Assembly: GCA_009760855.2 (NCBI GenBank)
Contig: WPIO01000012.1
Coordinates: forward strand, 62,001 to 126,000
Origin: Cristatella mucedo
Taxonomy: Eukaryota; Bryozoa; Phylactolaemata; Cristatellidae
Reading direction: 5' to 3'
DNA: 64,000 nucleotides
Shown here one piece after another: positions 1-19,985 of the stretch; position 1 is the first letter of the stretch, and every line of letters begins with the position of its first letter. The notes beneath the pieces are model-generated. The model saw only the letters and a list, made by a program, of their open reading frames with translations. It was not told the origin of the DNA and did not search any database. The position numbers and the translations under genes were made by a program.

Positions 1-330
1 CCGTGGCACTTCCGAGATGCTGTAGCTGCTATCTATGATTACGCTTCGTAACCTTATACTCGCTTAGACAATCCACTGGACGGGCTTGTATTTTCAACGG
101 ACTGGGAAGCTTTCACTGCGCTTGCAGCTTCTGGTCCCTGGTCTACTGTGCTTCGCCTCCGTCGGCGTCTGTCACTTTCGGAGAAGACCATACGGAAGGA
201 ATGTCCCAAGGCTCAAGATTTGACTTTGAGAAACTTGCTAGATTGTGTTAATAATACTAATGTCGATATGTCTTTTGCTGAGCACCCTCGGAGAACTAAC
301 TCAATCTCTATTCGAGCGCTTTGAAAGTCG
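1..330 (+). pseudogene. unidentified degenerate coding remnant
   Basis: One frame is open for about 95 codons (about 52-324) with a single in-frame TAA just before it. It reads through segments such as DWEAFTALAASGPWSTVLR and LRRRLSLSEKT. A second open stretch (about 322-440) follows in another frame. I do not recognise a family. Its place beside LINE fragments suggests a decayed mobile-element ORF, but that is inference. Confidence 0.2.
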
Positions 331-477
331 CTGCAAGATGGCGAATAGTTGATGAAAAGAAGGGCTCATCAACTAAACACGTCACGCTTGTCCTTGCAAA
401 GTTTCGTAACTCTCAACTACACAAAAGGACAATTCACTAGGACAGCGGGAAGTTTGCATGAATCAAGTAGGTTCTCA

Positions 478-672
478 GCTTCTTTTTGAATGTTGTCAAG
501 TCGGGTGATGAAGTGATGTCATTTGGTAGTGAGTGCTAAGCATAGCAAGCTTAGTAACTGAAGGCATGGTCTCCCAGTGATTTTATTATTAAGTTAGATG
601 TGCAGGTTATCAACCAGTCAGAAGATGGTGCGACTGGGTGTGAAACTTATTCAGTTAGGTTGGAGTAAGATA

Positions 673-710
<38 letters not shown>

Positions 711-766
711 CAAGGCGAGTGGCAGAATCTTGAAGTCGATATGCTGCTTGATAGGCAGCCAGTGCA
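478..766 (-). mobile_element. LINE-A (L2/CR1-like) 3' coding fragment with internal (GA)n
   Basis: On the minus strand this reads LHWLPIKQHIDFKILPLALR, the conserved block near the C terminus of L2/CR1 reverse-transcriptase ORFs (usual form HWLPVKQRIDFK). A pure (GA)n run at about 674-707 expanded inside it. A second, more 3' LINE-A fragment abuts it directly at 767, so two insertions lie head to tail. Confidence 0.7.
674..707. repeat. (GA)n microsatellite
   Basis: Uninterrupted GA dinucleotides of about 34 bp inside LINE-A-derived sequence. They create runs of Arg/Glu in one frame and Ser/Leu in the other, so ORFs across them are not genes. Confidence 0.95.
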
Positions 767-1130
767 GATTAATAATAACAATAAAATACTTTTGATGTAG
801 CACCATCAGAGGACTTAATCTCTTTCTAGGCATTTTACATTGGTTGCAAAGGAAGCACGATCGAATGGTAAGTGGTAGCATGCTCATAAACAACAGGAGT
901 AACACGGTTAAGGGTGACATGCACAGGGTCAGCATGCAACTATGGTTAGTGGCAGCATGCACACTGCCAGCACACATAAGCACATAAAAGTCGAATCATA
1001 GGGACCCACTAAATTCTGTTATAAATAGATGCACTTTAGTTTCTTTTTAAATGTGACAAGTCAGAAGATGTCATGACGAAAGTCGGAGGTGCGTTTCAGA
1101 CTTTGGGAGCATACGAACATAGATTTGTGA
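767..1130 (-). mobile_element. LINE-A (L2/CR1-like) 3' end
   Basis: Reverse complement of the recurrent tail: AT-rich terminus, then the crcctagaaagagattgag-like stem, then the 3' UTR block with repeated 'gcatgctgccactaacc' and 'gaccctgtgcatgtcacc' motifs, then the last codons of the ORF. The same block occurs at 13.9, 18.8, 26.6, 29.5, 39.7 and 62.5 kb. Confidence 0.8.
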
Positions 1131-1265
1131 GCAGCAGTGTAGTTGCGGCAGTTACGAAGTTTACGATTGATAAGCCCAAATGGAGAGTACTTCCGACTAC
1201 TTTGAGCGCGTTATTGTTATTTCACGGTCAGGGAGACGGGATTTTTCAAGTCACAAGACTAACTC

Positions 1266-1680
1266 CGTGTAATGTATCTCAGTCTGCAACTCCACAAAGC
1301 CACAGAAATTATGTGGGTGTTACGCTTGAGAGCTTTCTATGGCGCACTCCAAGTTTGAGAGGCTTTCGGTACGCACGCGGTAGCCAAAAGATTTTATCGC
1401 GCGCAACAAAGAGAACGTGAGAAGCATAGCTGAGTGTGGAGAGTAGTTAAGGTAGTGAATAGCATGGAGGTAGCAGCTCAGGACCGCTGGAAAGGATGTG
1501 CCACATGCGGCAGCAGGAGAGTAGACGTCGTTGCATAAGAATTTTGGAAGAGAGTTCCGCAATCTAGGACCTGCAGAGCCGAAGCTTCTGTCGCCAACGG
1601 TCTTCTAACGTAGGTGTGGAGCGGCTGGTTTATCGTCCATAGAAGACCTGAGGGTACGAGGCGGCTGAAAACGGGGCAGC
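1266..1680 (-). mobile_element. LINE-B 3' end (outer copy)
   Basis: Minus strand reads GDRSFGSAGPRLRNSLPKFL and onward to a stop, the C-terminal LINE ORF block (usual form [17 protein letters not shown]), followed by the short 3' UTR ending in the actttgtggagttacagac-like terminus. The copy seems to resume at about 1939 after a plus-strand LINE-B insertion. Confidence 0.75.
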
Positions 1681-1684
1681 AGAT

Positions 1685-1938
1685 TAACTACTCTCCTGCT
1701 GCTGACTGTGGCTCATCCTTTTCAGCGGTCCTGAGCTGCTACTTCGACGCTACTCACCACCTCAACTGTCCTCCTGACTCTGCTATGCTTCCCACTTTCT
1801 CTTTGTTGCGTGAGACGAAGTCTGTTGGCTACCGAATGCGTACCGAAGGCCGCTTAGGCTGTGAGTGCGCTACACAAAACTCTCCTTCGTAACGCCCGCA
1901 TAGTCTTTAAGACTTTGTGGAGTTACAGACGGAGATAA
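1685..1938 (+). mobile_element. LINE-B 3' end (inner, inverted copy)
   Basis: Same family as the flanking minus-strand copy but in the opposite direction. It reads SAVLSCYFDATHHLNCPP, then [16 protein letters not shown], to a stop at about 1890, then the 3' UTR ending in gagttacagacggagata. The two copies form an imperfect inverted repeat. Confidence 0.75.
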
Positions 1939-2030
1939 ATGATACGAAGGAGCAAAACGGCGGCGGGCCTTGTGGGTCAGCGTGAGAACACAAGAGGTGC
2001 ATAATATTGCTAATGACGTGAGTGCGCTGG
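1939..2030 (-). mobile_element. LINE-B continuation upstream of the inner copy
   Basis: The segment around 'ccttgtgggtcagcgtgagaac' matches the sequence that follows the same ORF block in the minus-strand copy at about 60.13-60.19 kb. It therefore looks like the displaced remainder of the copy that starts at 1266. Confidence 0.45.
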
Positions 2031-2710
2031 CTTCACACTGAGTAGTAAAAAAATGGCACTTTGAGGCACCCAAACGAGCCTAGTTGGCGTCGAAGTGTCA
2101 AAGGGGCTCGTGGGCGCAAGATGGCGGCGCGACGAAGAGCGAAGCCCCCACAAACGAGTTGTGGCGTTGTTGACGACGGCGATGTACTGTCTCGCATAAA
2201 GGCAACACAAGCGAGCGAGCGTACATACTGATGTAGCGGCCGTCGTGCGTGCTGCTCCGGAGCACGTGGCGATAAGAGAGAAGAGAGTGGATAGTGTGCC
2301 TACAGGCCGACGCACAAGCAGAAAATGAATTTGCGCGGCAACGAACGCGTCACGCGCCGGCAAGGAGCGCGCCCGTAGGGCGGACGGAACGTCAGCTGGG
2401 GACGGAACCACGTGACGGCGATGGCACGCCTACAAAAGTGCTAAGACACCGGAAGAGTTGTAACTATTTATTAGTGCAAACCTTGAGTGAGTTATTGAGT
2501 GAATGGATGAATGAAGAATGAATGTCGCGACGCACCGTCTTGACAAAATACATTTAAGCAGCCGCAGGGGCTCGATGCCAGCGATGCTTGCTGACGCTGC
2601 AGATGGACGGTTTGAGGTCGAGAGCCACTGTTGGCGGCCGGAGCGTCGCACGATCGAGATTATTTGAGTGCTCGCCGGATGCACTTGCGATGTTTCTGCG
2701 CTTCTTGCAG

Positions 2711-2857
2711 GAGTGGATGCCCTATCTCGATCCAATTTTCAGCAGTATCTTCCCGAGACCACGGAATACCTTACGACGACAATGGAAGCTGTAATACTTC
2801 GAGGGTACAACACTGTTGGCCAGTCCAACGGCGGCACTTTGATACCTATGCTGACGG
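2711..2857 (+). CDS. DUF229 gene exon a
   Basis: Acceptor tttctgcgcttcttgcag precedes 2711 and donor GTAAGG follows 2857. It encodes VDALSRSNFQQYLPETTEY, then RGYNTVG, then LIPMLTG, the standard first conserved block of DUF229 proteins. It starts with two bases of a codon and ends with one (g), completed by gt at 4019 to give Gly. Confidence 0.85.
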
Positions 2858-3582
2858 GTAAGGCGGAATGCGTTTCACGAGTCCTTGCACGTCATTGCTC
2901 TAGATACCATTACAAAAAAATCAATCTACTCGAACGTCCTCTGTTTTGCAATGCCCACTAATAAATGGAAGTGCTCATCAACAGGAAGTTCCCATAAGAA
3001 CTCAAACCTGTGGCCCAACGCTTCCCGTGCGACTGGAGAGTAGCGGCGATGGTCAGCCTCGTTCAATTCGGGGTCATTCTATGATTTATCTCCCGATGAT
3101 TTGCCCGTGCTCGTTCCTCGTTGACAGCATTTTAACTTATAGTTACCACGTTGGAGTGGGAGCGGCGGGTGTATATACAAGTTTATAAATGCATATATAC
3201 TATACATATTTTTATCTTTTTAAATTTAAATATTTAAAAAAATCACTGTAACTTAGCCGGAAGAGCCCTGCCCTGCCGGGGCTGCGGGTACTACCGAGAC
3301 TTCTGGTTCAGAAACAGGGACTGCACGGCTTCCGAGCCAGAAATGGCTTCCGAAACGCACCGCCGCCACAATGCCGCCCGTTTCTTGCAAAAAATGCCGA
3401 GGACCGCAAGGCAGGCTTCATTATCCGGCCACCAGCCACCCAGAGCACCGACCACGATGGGGCCTCACTACTGCCGACCGGTAGACAGGAAAGACTGGGC
3501 TATGGCCTCCTACTTATCAACTGTTTCCGGGCCGCCACCACCACGAACGACATTCTTGCTGCTGTCAAACGGCACCGTTACG

Positions 3583-3653
<71 letters not shown>

Positions 3654-6363
3654 CACGTATGTGTGTGTTTATCTGTGCGTGTAGCTAAATCCGATAATAT
3701 ATGGTATATACATGATATATGTATGGCATGTTCACTATATCGAAAATGCTCTGCGTAGAATTCTGCTAAAAGGCACTTATTATGGCTTGACTTACTAGCG
3801 AGCGCACTTTTCTGCGGCATATGACGTCATGGCCGGAGTGGCGGCATTTAGGGCTGAGTAGCCGGAATTCCTTTTAGACCCCTCCAGGTTTCTGTCTTGC
3901 CTCGAGAGCGGCCATTTACGAAAAATTCCCGCAGAAGAGCCAGGGGATTATGTGATATTTTCTATTGAGAACCTACGACGATAGTCGGACGAACGCACTG
4001 CCTGACCTCTGTCAACAGGTCAGCACGAGGCCGAGCTGCCTGAGGCTCGCCGAGGTAAAATTGACAGTCACTACGCGGACGAGTTCGACATTATATGGAA
4101 GGAATATGAAAACAGCGGCTACGCAACTCTATTTGCGGAAGACGAGCCGGATCGGAGCACGTTCAACGCCTACTACCACGGATTTCAAATAGAGCCGACG
4201 AACCACTATATGCGGCCATTTTGGCTGGCTGTTGATAAGGAGCTGCCGGGCTCGCGTCCTATTTCCGAAAGCAAATACTGCCTCGGTGAGCTAGCATCTA
4301 GCGCAAGCAAGTTCACCCTACTTACCACGTCAATGCACTTGTGTTTATTGTTATGGAATTTACCTCCGTCTGTAGCTCCACAAAGCCGCAAAGACTATGC
4401 GGTTGCTACGCCGGAGAATTGCATATAGCGCACCCAAAGCCTAAGCGTCCTTCGGTGCGCGTATTATTGTGTTGTATATTATTCGGCGTATTATTGTATT
4501 GTATATTATTCGGCATATTATTGTATTGTATATTAGCTCCCTCGATCCGCTAATTTTGCACGCTCCAGGAGCACGAATGAGACACCAGTTGGCGTTTGAT
4601 TACGTCAAAGATTTTTTTGAAAAATACGAGGATCTCAAAAAATTCGCCATCCTACACCACAACGGCTTATCTTCGGACGACACAAGTCACGTGCGACACA
4701 TGGACGCCGATTTAGCCAGTCTATTACACTCCCTACAAGATAAGGGACACCTGGAAAAGACCATCGTCATCGTCATGAGCGACCACGGATCAAAAGATGG
4801 CGAGGTAGGGGTCGTTCTGGATGCCAATGGCCGCGTTCAGCGCTCGCCCGATCATTCAAGGTCAATGAAGTTGCAAGGTTAATGAAATTTGGCGACCCGT
4901 AGAGGAATTGCGCCTGGGTCACCGCTCGTGACGGTTCGGCGGTATCGCTCTGAATATGCTTTGCATGATGGTATCCGGAAATTCTCTACGCGAAAGAATT
5001 TTCTCCACCATATTGAAACAAATGTGCTATTTCCGAAACCATTCATAAAAATTTTCTTTTAAACGCAGCCAAAAAAGATGCTTAAGCTCCCCAGCTAACG
5101 CCGAGCTCACCGCACGCCGCACCACCGCTCTAGTTACGCACGACTGGAGCGAAGTGAGACCCATGGCCACAATCTAATAATAATAATAATAATAATAAAT
5201 TTCCAAAGCACCTTCAGAGAACTCGGTCTCTGTTCTGCACTTTATCTAGAAACTAGTTCTAGTAGATTCCTCTTCGCACGCGCGCCGCAGTAACGAGACT
5301 TGGCGCCCGTCGCCGCGGCCAACGTCGCCGCCGAGCGGCCTGTTACCCCGACCTCCGCTCCCAGTGGATGCAAAGCAGCAGTGAACGGCGAGTCGCTGCG
5401 CTACTCGCCGCCGGCACGCCGCGTTAGGGCAACTCGATTGGTCGCGACTGGCAGCGTTTCGATTTCTAATTTTATTTCCGCACACGCGAAGCCGTCGCTC
5501 GGAGCGGAGCAGCTCGTGGACGCCAGGTCTCCGATGCTGCTCGTCAGCCTGCCGCCGGCCTTCAGAAAGAGCTACGAAGCGCAAGCGAGCTCGCTGGAAG
5601 CCAACGCCGGCCGCCTGACAACGCCGTACGACGTTCACGCCACGCTGCGCGCTCTGCTCGATTCTCGCCGCCTGAGCCGCGCCGCCGCCGCCTCCGCCGA
5701 CGGCGGCGGCGCGGCTCAGACGGCGACCAGGAGCACGAGCCTATTCGACGACGTGGCCGTCGACCGCACGTGCTCGACGGCGGCCGTCGACCCGCACTGG
5801 TGCACGTGCGCCGTCCGCCGGCCGCTGCCGGCGGACGACGACAGGTCGCGACGCGCCGCTGCCGCCGTCGTGGACGCCGTCAACGCGGCGACGGAGCGTC
5901 ACAGGCAGTGGTGCACGCCGCTCAGGCTGCATCGCGTCCTCGACAGCCAGTGGCTGGTGCTGAACGAGCAGGTAGGCGGCCCGCGCGCGACGCCGGGTGC
6001 AGCGGGTGCAGCTGCGGGCGGCGAGAGCGCGCGAAAGCGCGCGAAAGCGCGCGCGGCGCGCGCGAGGCCGCTGCTTCCACGAATAGTCCGCTGTCGCAGG
6101 CCGCCGAGAGAGAGGAGCGGTCGGCAAAAGCGTCCGACGGCGGAGACAATGGCGGCGCGAGTCCGTTCGACGCGAGCTACCTGCAGCTGACCGTGGTCAC
6201 GTCGCCGTCGTCGGCTGTGTTCGAGGCGACGGTGCTGCACGACAGCCTAAAAGGCACTTTCACCGTGACCGCCGCCGGAGCGATTCGCGTCAGCGCAGCG
6301 CCGGAAGCGAGCAGCCACTGCCTTGACGATCCCACCGCCATGCAGTACTGCGCCTGCCGATAG
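2711..6363 (+). CDS. DUF229 domain protein gene (five 3' exons, N terminus not found)
   Basis: Model: join(2711-2857, 4019-4285, 4569-4804, 5492-5971, 6100-6363), about 464 codons, all junctions GT/AG and all phases matching. The product belongs to the DUF229 family, proteins with an alkaline-phosphatase/sulfatase-like fold common in arthropods and nematodes; their substrate is unknown to me. Visible family blocks in order: GVDALSRSNF, RGYNTVGQ, LIPMLTG, LPEARRGKID, FAEDEP, MRPFWLAVDKEL, KYCLG, LAFDYVKDFF, VMSDHGSK (the metal-site region), LLVSLPPAFRKSY, RLTTPYDVHATL, SLFDDV, DPHWCTC, and the C-terminal beta segment (VVTSPSSAVFEATV) with HC and YCAC near the stop. Exon 1 of the model starts in phase 1, so at least one upstream exon (signal anchor and N-terminal domain) is missing or lies before the window. 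Exons 4 and 5 are much GC-richer than exons 1-3. A candidate AATAAA lies at 6761. Confidence 0.87.
4019..4285 (+). CDS. DUF229 gene exon b
   Basis: Acceptor ctctgtcaacag, donor GTGAGC. It encodes QHEAELPEAR, then FDIIWKEYENSGYATLFAED, HGFQIEPTNHY, MRPFWLAVDKEL and KYCL. These are the central DUF229 motifs (FAEDEP; RPFW; KYC.G). It ends with one base completed by exon c to Gly. Confidence 0.88.
4366..4465 (-). mobile_element. LINE-B 3' fragment in DUF229 intron
   Basis: Starts with ctccgtctgtagctccacaaagcc, the reverse complement of the LINE-B terminus, and runs into the last codons of the LINE ORF. It lies wholly within the 283-bp intron between exons b and c. A short AT-rich triplicated stretch (ttattgtattgtatattattcgg repeats) follows to about 4535. 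Confidence 0.7.
4569..4804 (+). CDS. DUF229 gene exon c
   Basis: Acceptor cacgctccag; donor gag|GTAGGG. It encodes MRHQLAFDYVKDFFEKYED, then FAILHHNGLSSDD, MDADLASLLHSLQDKGHLEK and VIVMSDHGSKDGE. The SDHG motif is the family's metal-binding-like site. The donor after DGE in phase 0 is chosen because joining to 5492 restores exactly the usual spacing (27 residues) between DHG and LPP. Confidence 0.85.
5177..5250 (-). mobile_element. LINE-A tail fragment
   Basis: (AAT)n followed by aaagcaccttcagagaactc ggtctctgttctgcacttta, the reverse complement of the LINE-A terminal stem. Only the extreme 3' end is present. It lies in the DUF229 intron. Confidence 0.6.
5492..5971 (+). CDS. DUF229 gene exon d
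   Basis: Acceptor tttatttccgcacacgcgaag, donor cag|GTAGGC, 160 codons in phase 0. It encodes MLLVSLPPAFRKSYEAQ, RLTTPYDVHATLRALL, an Ala/Gly-rich insert, SLFDDVAVDRTC and DPHWCTCAV. All are hallmark DUF229 C-terminal-half blocks. The Ala/Gly insert (residues from codons of GCC/GGC) between HATL and SLFD is longer than I would expect and looks like a triplet expansion. Confidence 0.88.
6100..6363 (+). CDS. DUF229 gene last exon
   Basis: Acceptor ccgctgtcgcag, phase 0, stop TAG at 6361-6363. It encodes YLQLTVVTSPSSAVFEATV, LKGTFTV, SHCLDD and MQYCACR, matching the C-terminal region that family members use (TSPGG..FEATV ... HC..D....YC.C). The intron before it (5972-6099) is very GC-rich and carries short GCGCGCGAAA repeats. 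Confidence 0.85.
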   Translation, partial: AAEREERSAKASDGGDNGGASPFDASYLQLTVVTSPSSAVFEATVLHDSLKGTFTVTAAGAIRVSAAPEASSHCLDDPTAMQYCACR

Positions 6364-6760
6364 TGCCCGCTCGCCGCGCGCCCGGGCTTCCGACGGAGCG
6401 CGGCAGCTTCCGGCTCGGGCAGCTGGCGCTACGGCCCGGCCGCGCGTGAGCGGCCGGCGGCAGCAGCCGACTGCCGCCGACTGCTGGCTGCGGTCGGCTG
6501 CCGAGCTTTGGCGGGCGACGTTCTCCGTTTGAACGCACGCCGGCGGAAGTAGGCTGGCGCCTCTGGCGGAGGGACGTGTGCGCTGCAGAGGCGCTGCCAG
6601 CGGTCAAAGGGCGGACAGGACAAGTCACTCTTAGCGCGCTCCCGTCAAGAGACGGTAGCCGTGTTTTTGCAGTTCGAACGGGCGGGGAGCGCTTTCTCTC
6701 AGCGAGAAATTAGCCGCGATCCGAGCGGAGTTAGCCGGGCTTAAATAATCGCGGTCAGAT

Positions 6761-6766
6761 AATAAA
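6761..6766 (+). terminator. candidate polyadenylation signal of the DUF229 gene
   Basis: AATAAA about 400 bases after the DUF229 stop codon, the first such hexamer downstream on this strand. Canonical sequence, but no transcript evidence. Confidence 0.4.
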
Positions 6767-7344
6767 ACCTCGACACACCTCGGCTCGAGTGCCACTGAGG
6801 ATTCCTGCTAAAGTTCGACCGTTCAGGCTGGCAGCGCCGAGGCGGCCTCCGGGAGCGGTCGCCGGCGACGCATCGTACTGCACCGAGTGACGGGGGGGGG
6901 GCATCGAAAAGCGAGGGGGGCATCGACGGGGCGGGGGGCATCGAAAAGCGAGCGCACAGCGGCGGCGCCGCGGTGGTGGCACGGGAAGCTTCGCCCGTCA
7001 GACCTGACGAGCTCCGAGGCACTCGCCGCCGACTGGCCTCAACGCCGCTGGAGCGAGTCAGCGCAGGCCCGCACGTCGGTCAAAGAATGTTAGAATAATT
7101 CTCCGTCTGCTTCTCGCCGCTGGCCAACGACTAGACGCTGGTGGACAGCTGGTCGCCACGGCGATTTTGCCGAAACGATCGAGCGAGGCGCGCGATTTCG
7201 AAACCGCGCACGCGCGCACTTGCAGTCGAGCTGCCGAAAGCAAATGCACGCGGTGGTAGGGAATCGCTTGGCACCGCAGAAAGAGAGAAAGAGACAGCTT
7301 ACCTTTCGCGCCGCAGCCTCGCCCGACAGGTGGCCGCCGCGCGG

Positions 7345-16489
<9,145 letters not shown>

Positions 16490-17371
16490 AGTCAACGATC
16501 GCTTCGCGGCGGCGCTGCGCTTGGAGTCGCGACGACTCTCGACGCCGCGTTCGAGCGCCTCGCTTCGAGCTCGGCATCGACGTCCGCCGCCGCGCAACGA
16601 CGCCGCCGCGCAACGAGCGCGAAGCGGACGAGCGCCGCAGCTCGCTCGCGAGCTGCGGCGGCTGCGGCGTCGAAGAAGTTTGAACTCGGTGCGGCGGCGG
16701 CTCGAATGCGAGCGGCAGCTCACCGGAGGTCGCTGGACGACTGAGCTGCCGACAGACGTGGAGCATCGAGTCTTTGGAATTTCGAATTGCGGCTCGAGTT
16801 GAACTGTGCCTGGCTGAGCTCTCCTGCCGATCGCGCGCGGCTGCGGCGGCGCGCGCAGCAGGCGACCAATGGCGATCGGCTGATTTCTCTGCATAAGATG
16901 TGGGTACAAAAGCCGAGCTGTCGGCCCTTGCGAAGCTAGTCGCAGAGAGCTGATTAGGGAAGTTAGTGGAAGAAAGATGAGCCCCGCTGAGCCCCGACTT
17001 CGGCCGTAGAACACCGTATGACAAATTAAGAAGTGGAAACACAGTATTGCTCGGTTATCAATCAAGTACTCGTATATATTTAAGGTAAATTTGCATATAT
17101 GCATGCTTGTACATGAAAATACACGAGCGAGCAAAAATCTCCTGCAGTGGGGCCCCACGTCGGCAAATACGTCTTCCTCAAGCGGAAAATGTAACCTCTT
17201 GTTTACCAGGGCAGTGCTCTGCTGATTGAGCAATTTACTCTCTGCAATCAATTGACTGAATACTCCGCTGATGCCTCGGCTTTTAAAGTGAAAGTTTGGT
17301 TTTACATTTTAGCCGATAGTCACTGTCCTGCTTAAAAGCGTGTGAACAAGTTTAAAATGCATATATAAACA

Positions 17372-17372
<1 letters not shown>
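16490..17372. other. upstream region of the unrecognised minus-strand gene, no other gene seen
   Basis: GC- and CpG-rich to about 16860, then AT-richer. The minus-strand frame stays open, so a 5' UTR or promoter is plausible. I see no repeat family or splice-supported exon. Confidence 0.35.
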
Positions 17373-17462
<90 letters not shown>

Positions 17463-17463
17463 C
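17373..17463. repeat. (CA)n microsatellite
   Basis: About 90 bp of CA dinucleotides with four CACG units near the 3' side. Confidence 0.97.
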
Positions 17464-17879
17464 TCTCTCACATGTATCTTAACGAATTAAAGCGAGAAAG
17501 CCCGCTAAGCCACAAGATGGCGCACTTGCGTCGCGTGGCTAGATGGCGATTTTCCGTCAAGAGGTGAAATGACTCAGCGTTGTCTTCCGTGATGGAACTA
17601 TTATGACTCATCAGCGAAGCGAGTCCATAGGCAGTGAGCCGCTCGTATATATCAGTGCATGTACATATATAGGCTGGAGTGCGTTTTACTTACGACATAC
17701 TTACATGGGAAACTAATCAAGACAGTTAGTAAAACTTAAACCGCGCTAGAAGAGAAAAATATCTCTTTTCTGTTCACTTTAGGTATGCTGAATAAACATG
17801 GCATGTATTATTTAGTTATAGCTCGCGTACAGAATTTTCAGCGCGCAAGCACACAATCGCGGACAATCATCGTAGGAGT

Positions 17880-18225
17880 GGCACAAATTCTTCTAGAGAA
17901 CGTCAGTTTTTAGCTTCTTTTTTAAAATGCTGTCGAGCCAGGTGGTGTTTTGATATCAGGCGATAGAAAACTCTGTCCTTCAAGACACGAGAAACTGTGG
18001 GCCTGATATCAGCAGCGTTTCGCGCTAGCTCAAGACAAAGCTCGGCGCTTAGAATACACGAAGAGCAAGCGGGTGGCGTCCTGCAAAGCCAGATTAGGGC
18101 GTATTTCAGAAAGTTAGGCTGACATGGTGAAGAAGAGGACAGAAGAAGGCGAGCGACGGAGCCTTGAAGTCAATTCGCGTCTCTTGCACTAACTATCTTG
18201 AGTTTGTACTACACAAATTAAACGA
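17880..18225 (-). mobile_element. possible diverged LINE fragment
   Basis: The block tttttagcttcttttttaaa atgctgtcgagccagg resembles the minus-strand LINE-A ORF end (tttagcttctttttaaatgtggacaagtcagg), and the later 'gccttgaagtcaattcgcg' resembles the HWLPVKQRIDFK-coding block. Strongly decayed. Confidence 0.4.
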
Positions 18226-18305
18226 TTGGTGAGATGTATTACCAAACCAGTGTCGCCATTGTAGACTGGTGGCACCGCCGGAAGCGGAATGAAATGAATA
18301 ATTTA

Positions 18306-18327
18306 GCATCCTTTAATGAAAGGATGC
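18306..18327. other. 9-bp perfect hairpin
   Basis: GCATCCTTT aatg AAAGGATGC. Just upstream of a LINE-A copy; no function assigned. Confidence 0.7.
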
Positions 18328-18439
18328 CTGTGAATCTCTTCGTAAAAGTGCGTAATTCACTCGCTCGGGACTATGGAAAAGTTTCTTGGTTTTAAGTGCG
18401 GCACACTAACTGCTTGCTGGCCTACCGGCATTTGCAATC

Positions 18440-19070
18440 GGACGCTTAGAGCTGGTGCAAAACTCTGCAGCAGCTGGGCTTGTCTGTCGTGAGCTTCGCA
18501 CAAGCCACATCACACCACTTCTCGCCGACCTGAACTGGCTACCAGTCAAGCAACGGATCGACTTCCAGGTTGTGTCGCTCACTTTTAGGTCACTTCATTC
18601 TTTGGCTCCAGCCGATCTCTCAGATCTACTCCTCCACCAGGCCAAGCATCATGCCACCCGCTTTTCGGAATCCAACAGTTTACCAATACCTCGTACAAAC
18701 CTCAAATCCTTTGGAGACTGTGCATTTAGTTCGCATGCTCCCAAAGCCTGGAACTTACTCCCGACTTGCGTCAGAACATCCCCTGACTTAACCACATTTA
18801 AAAAGAACTTATAAACACACCTATTTAGGACAGCATTTAGTGGGTCCCTGTGATTCGTCCTTCATGTGCTTATGCGTGCTGACACTGTGCATGCTGCCAC
18901 TAACCACACTTGCATGCAGACCCTGTGCATGTCACCCCTAACCATGTTATTCATGTTTATCAAGCATGATAGTACTTACCATTCAATCGCGTTTCCTTTG
19001 CCGCAAATGTAAAGTTTCTAGAAAGAGATTTGAGTTCTCTGAGGGCGCTTTATCGTTTTTTAATACTATT
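18440..19070 (+). mobile_element. LINE-A 3' part: ORF C terminus, 3' UTR and tail
   Basis: Reads SHITPLLADLNWLPVKQRID, then FRSLHSLAPADLSDLLL, PRTNLKSFGDCAF, HAPKAWNLLPTCVRTSPDL, the complete C-terminal block of an L2/CR1-type ORF, with a stop in place of Lys-Thr. The 3' UTR then ends in the agagatttgagttctctgag ggcgctttat stem. It is the cleanest C-terminal copy in the window. Confidence 0.85.
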
Positions 19071-19489
19071 ATAAACAGAACAGACAATGTTAGGGAGCGT
19101 GAATAGGCTTAAATTGGTAAAAACTGCTAGCCCTTTTTTGAGCGCGATACTTGCTTAATTTTGATATTTCAATGAACGACTGAATGCCCTCAAGCGTGGT
19201 GTGGAGCAAGCAACCTACTATGCTATGGGCAACTCTGGTATTACACAGTATATGGAGAACCTAACCCTCAAAATTGGTGCGTAAAGCATGACACATCTCG
19301 TATAGCATCTGCACGCAATCTGGCTGTCCTGTTCCAGATTAGCCGTTCACGTGACAACCAAATAGACTCCCCAGTCAAGTCTGCCTACGTTTCCTGTGTT
19401 TTTTTGCTTACTTTGCCTGTGTGACATTTCGTTTTGACCTTTGTAAATAAATACTTTCAGGTGGTCCTTCCATTACAATCTTATGCTTA

Positions 19490-19985
19490 CAGTTAGCGCA
19501 AGAATCTGCAGCTAGGCTTTTGCTACATTACACCACTTCTCACCGATTTAAACTGGATCCCGGCACACTGCGCGTCGAGTTCAAGGTTTTAACGTTCCCA
19601 TTTTAAGCCCCTTCATTCTTTTGCGCCAGCTTATCTATTCGAATTAATTCCCAATATCAGGCCACGCAGCATACCGGCCGCTCTTCTAGCTCAAGTCAAG
19701 TACCTCTAACTAACCTTTAATGCTTTAGAAGCCGTGCGTACAGTTCCTATGCTTCTACAGTCTCTTAATCGCTTCTGACTGACGTCACAATATCCCTTTA
19801 CTCGACGCAGCGTAAAAAGAAAGTAAAAGCACACCTGTACCCCAGCACCAACATAAGCTGGGTGCGTGCGAACTGCCGCTGTTGTGCGTAAATTCTTGCT
19901 GACTGTGCGCATTTATCGTAAACCAACGTATGAGTTTCCTTTGCCTGCATATTTAAGGTGACTATAGAGAGATTTGATTCTCTCC
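19490..19985 (+). mobile_element. diverged LINE-A 3' part
   Basis: Follows the same order as the copy at 18.4 kb (aatctgcagc...; ttacaccacttctcaccgat ttaaactgg; then accacattt-like and tail 'agagagatttgattctctcc') but with many indels and no open frame. Confidence 0.6.
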
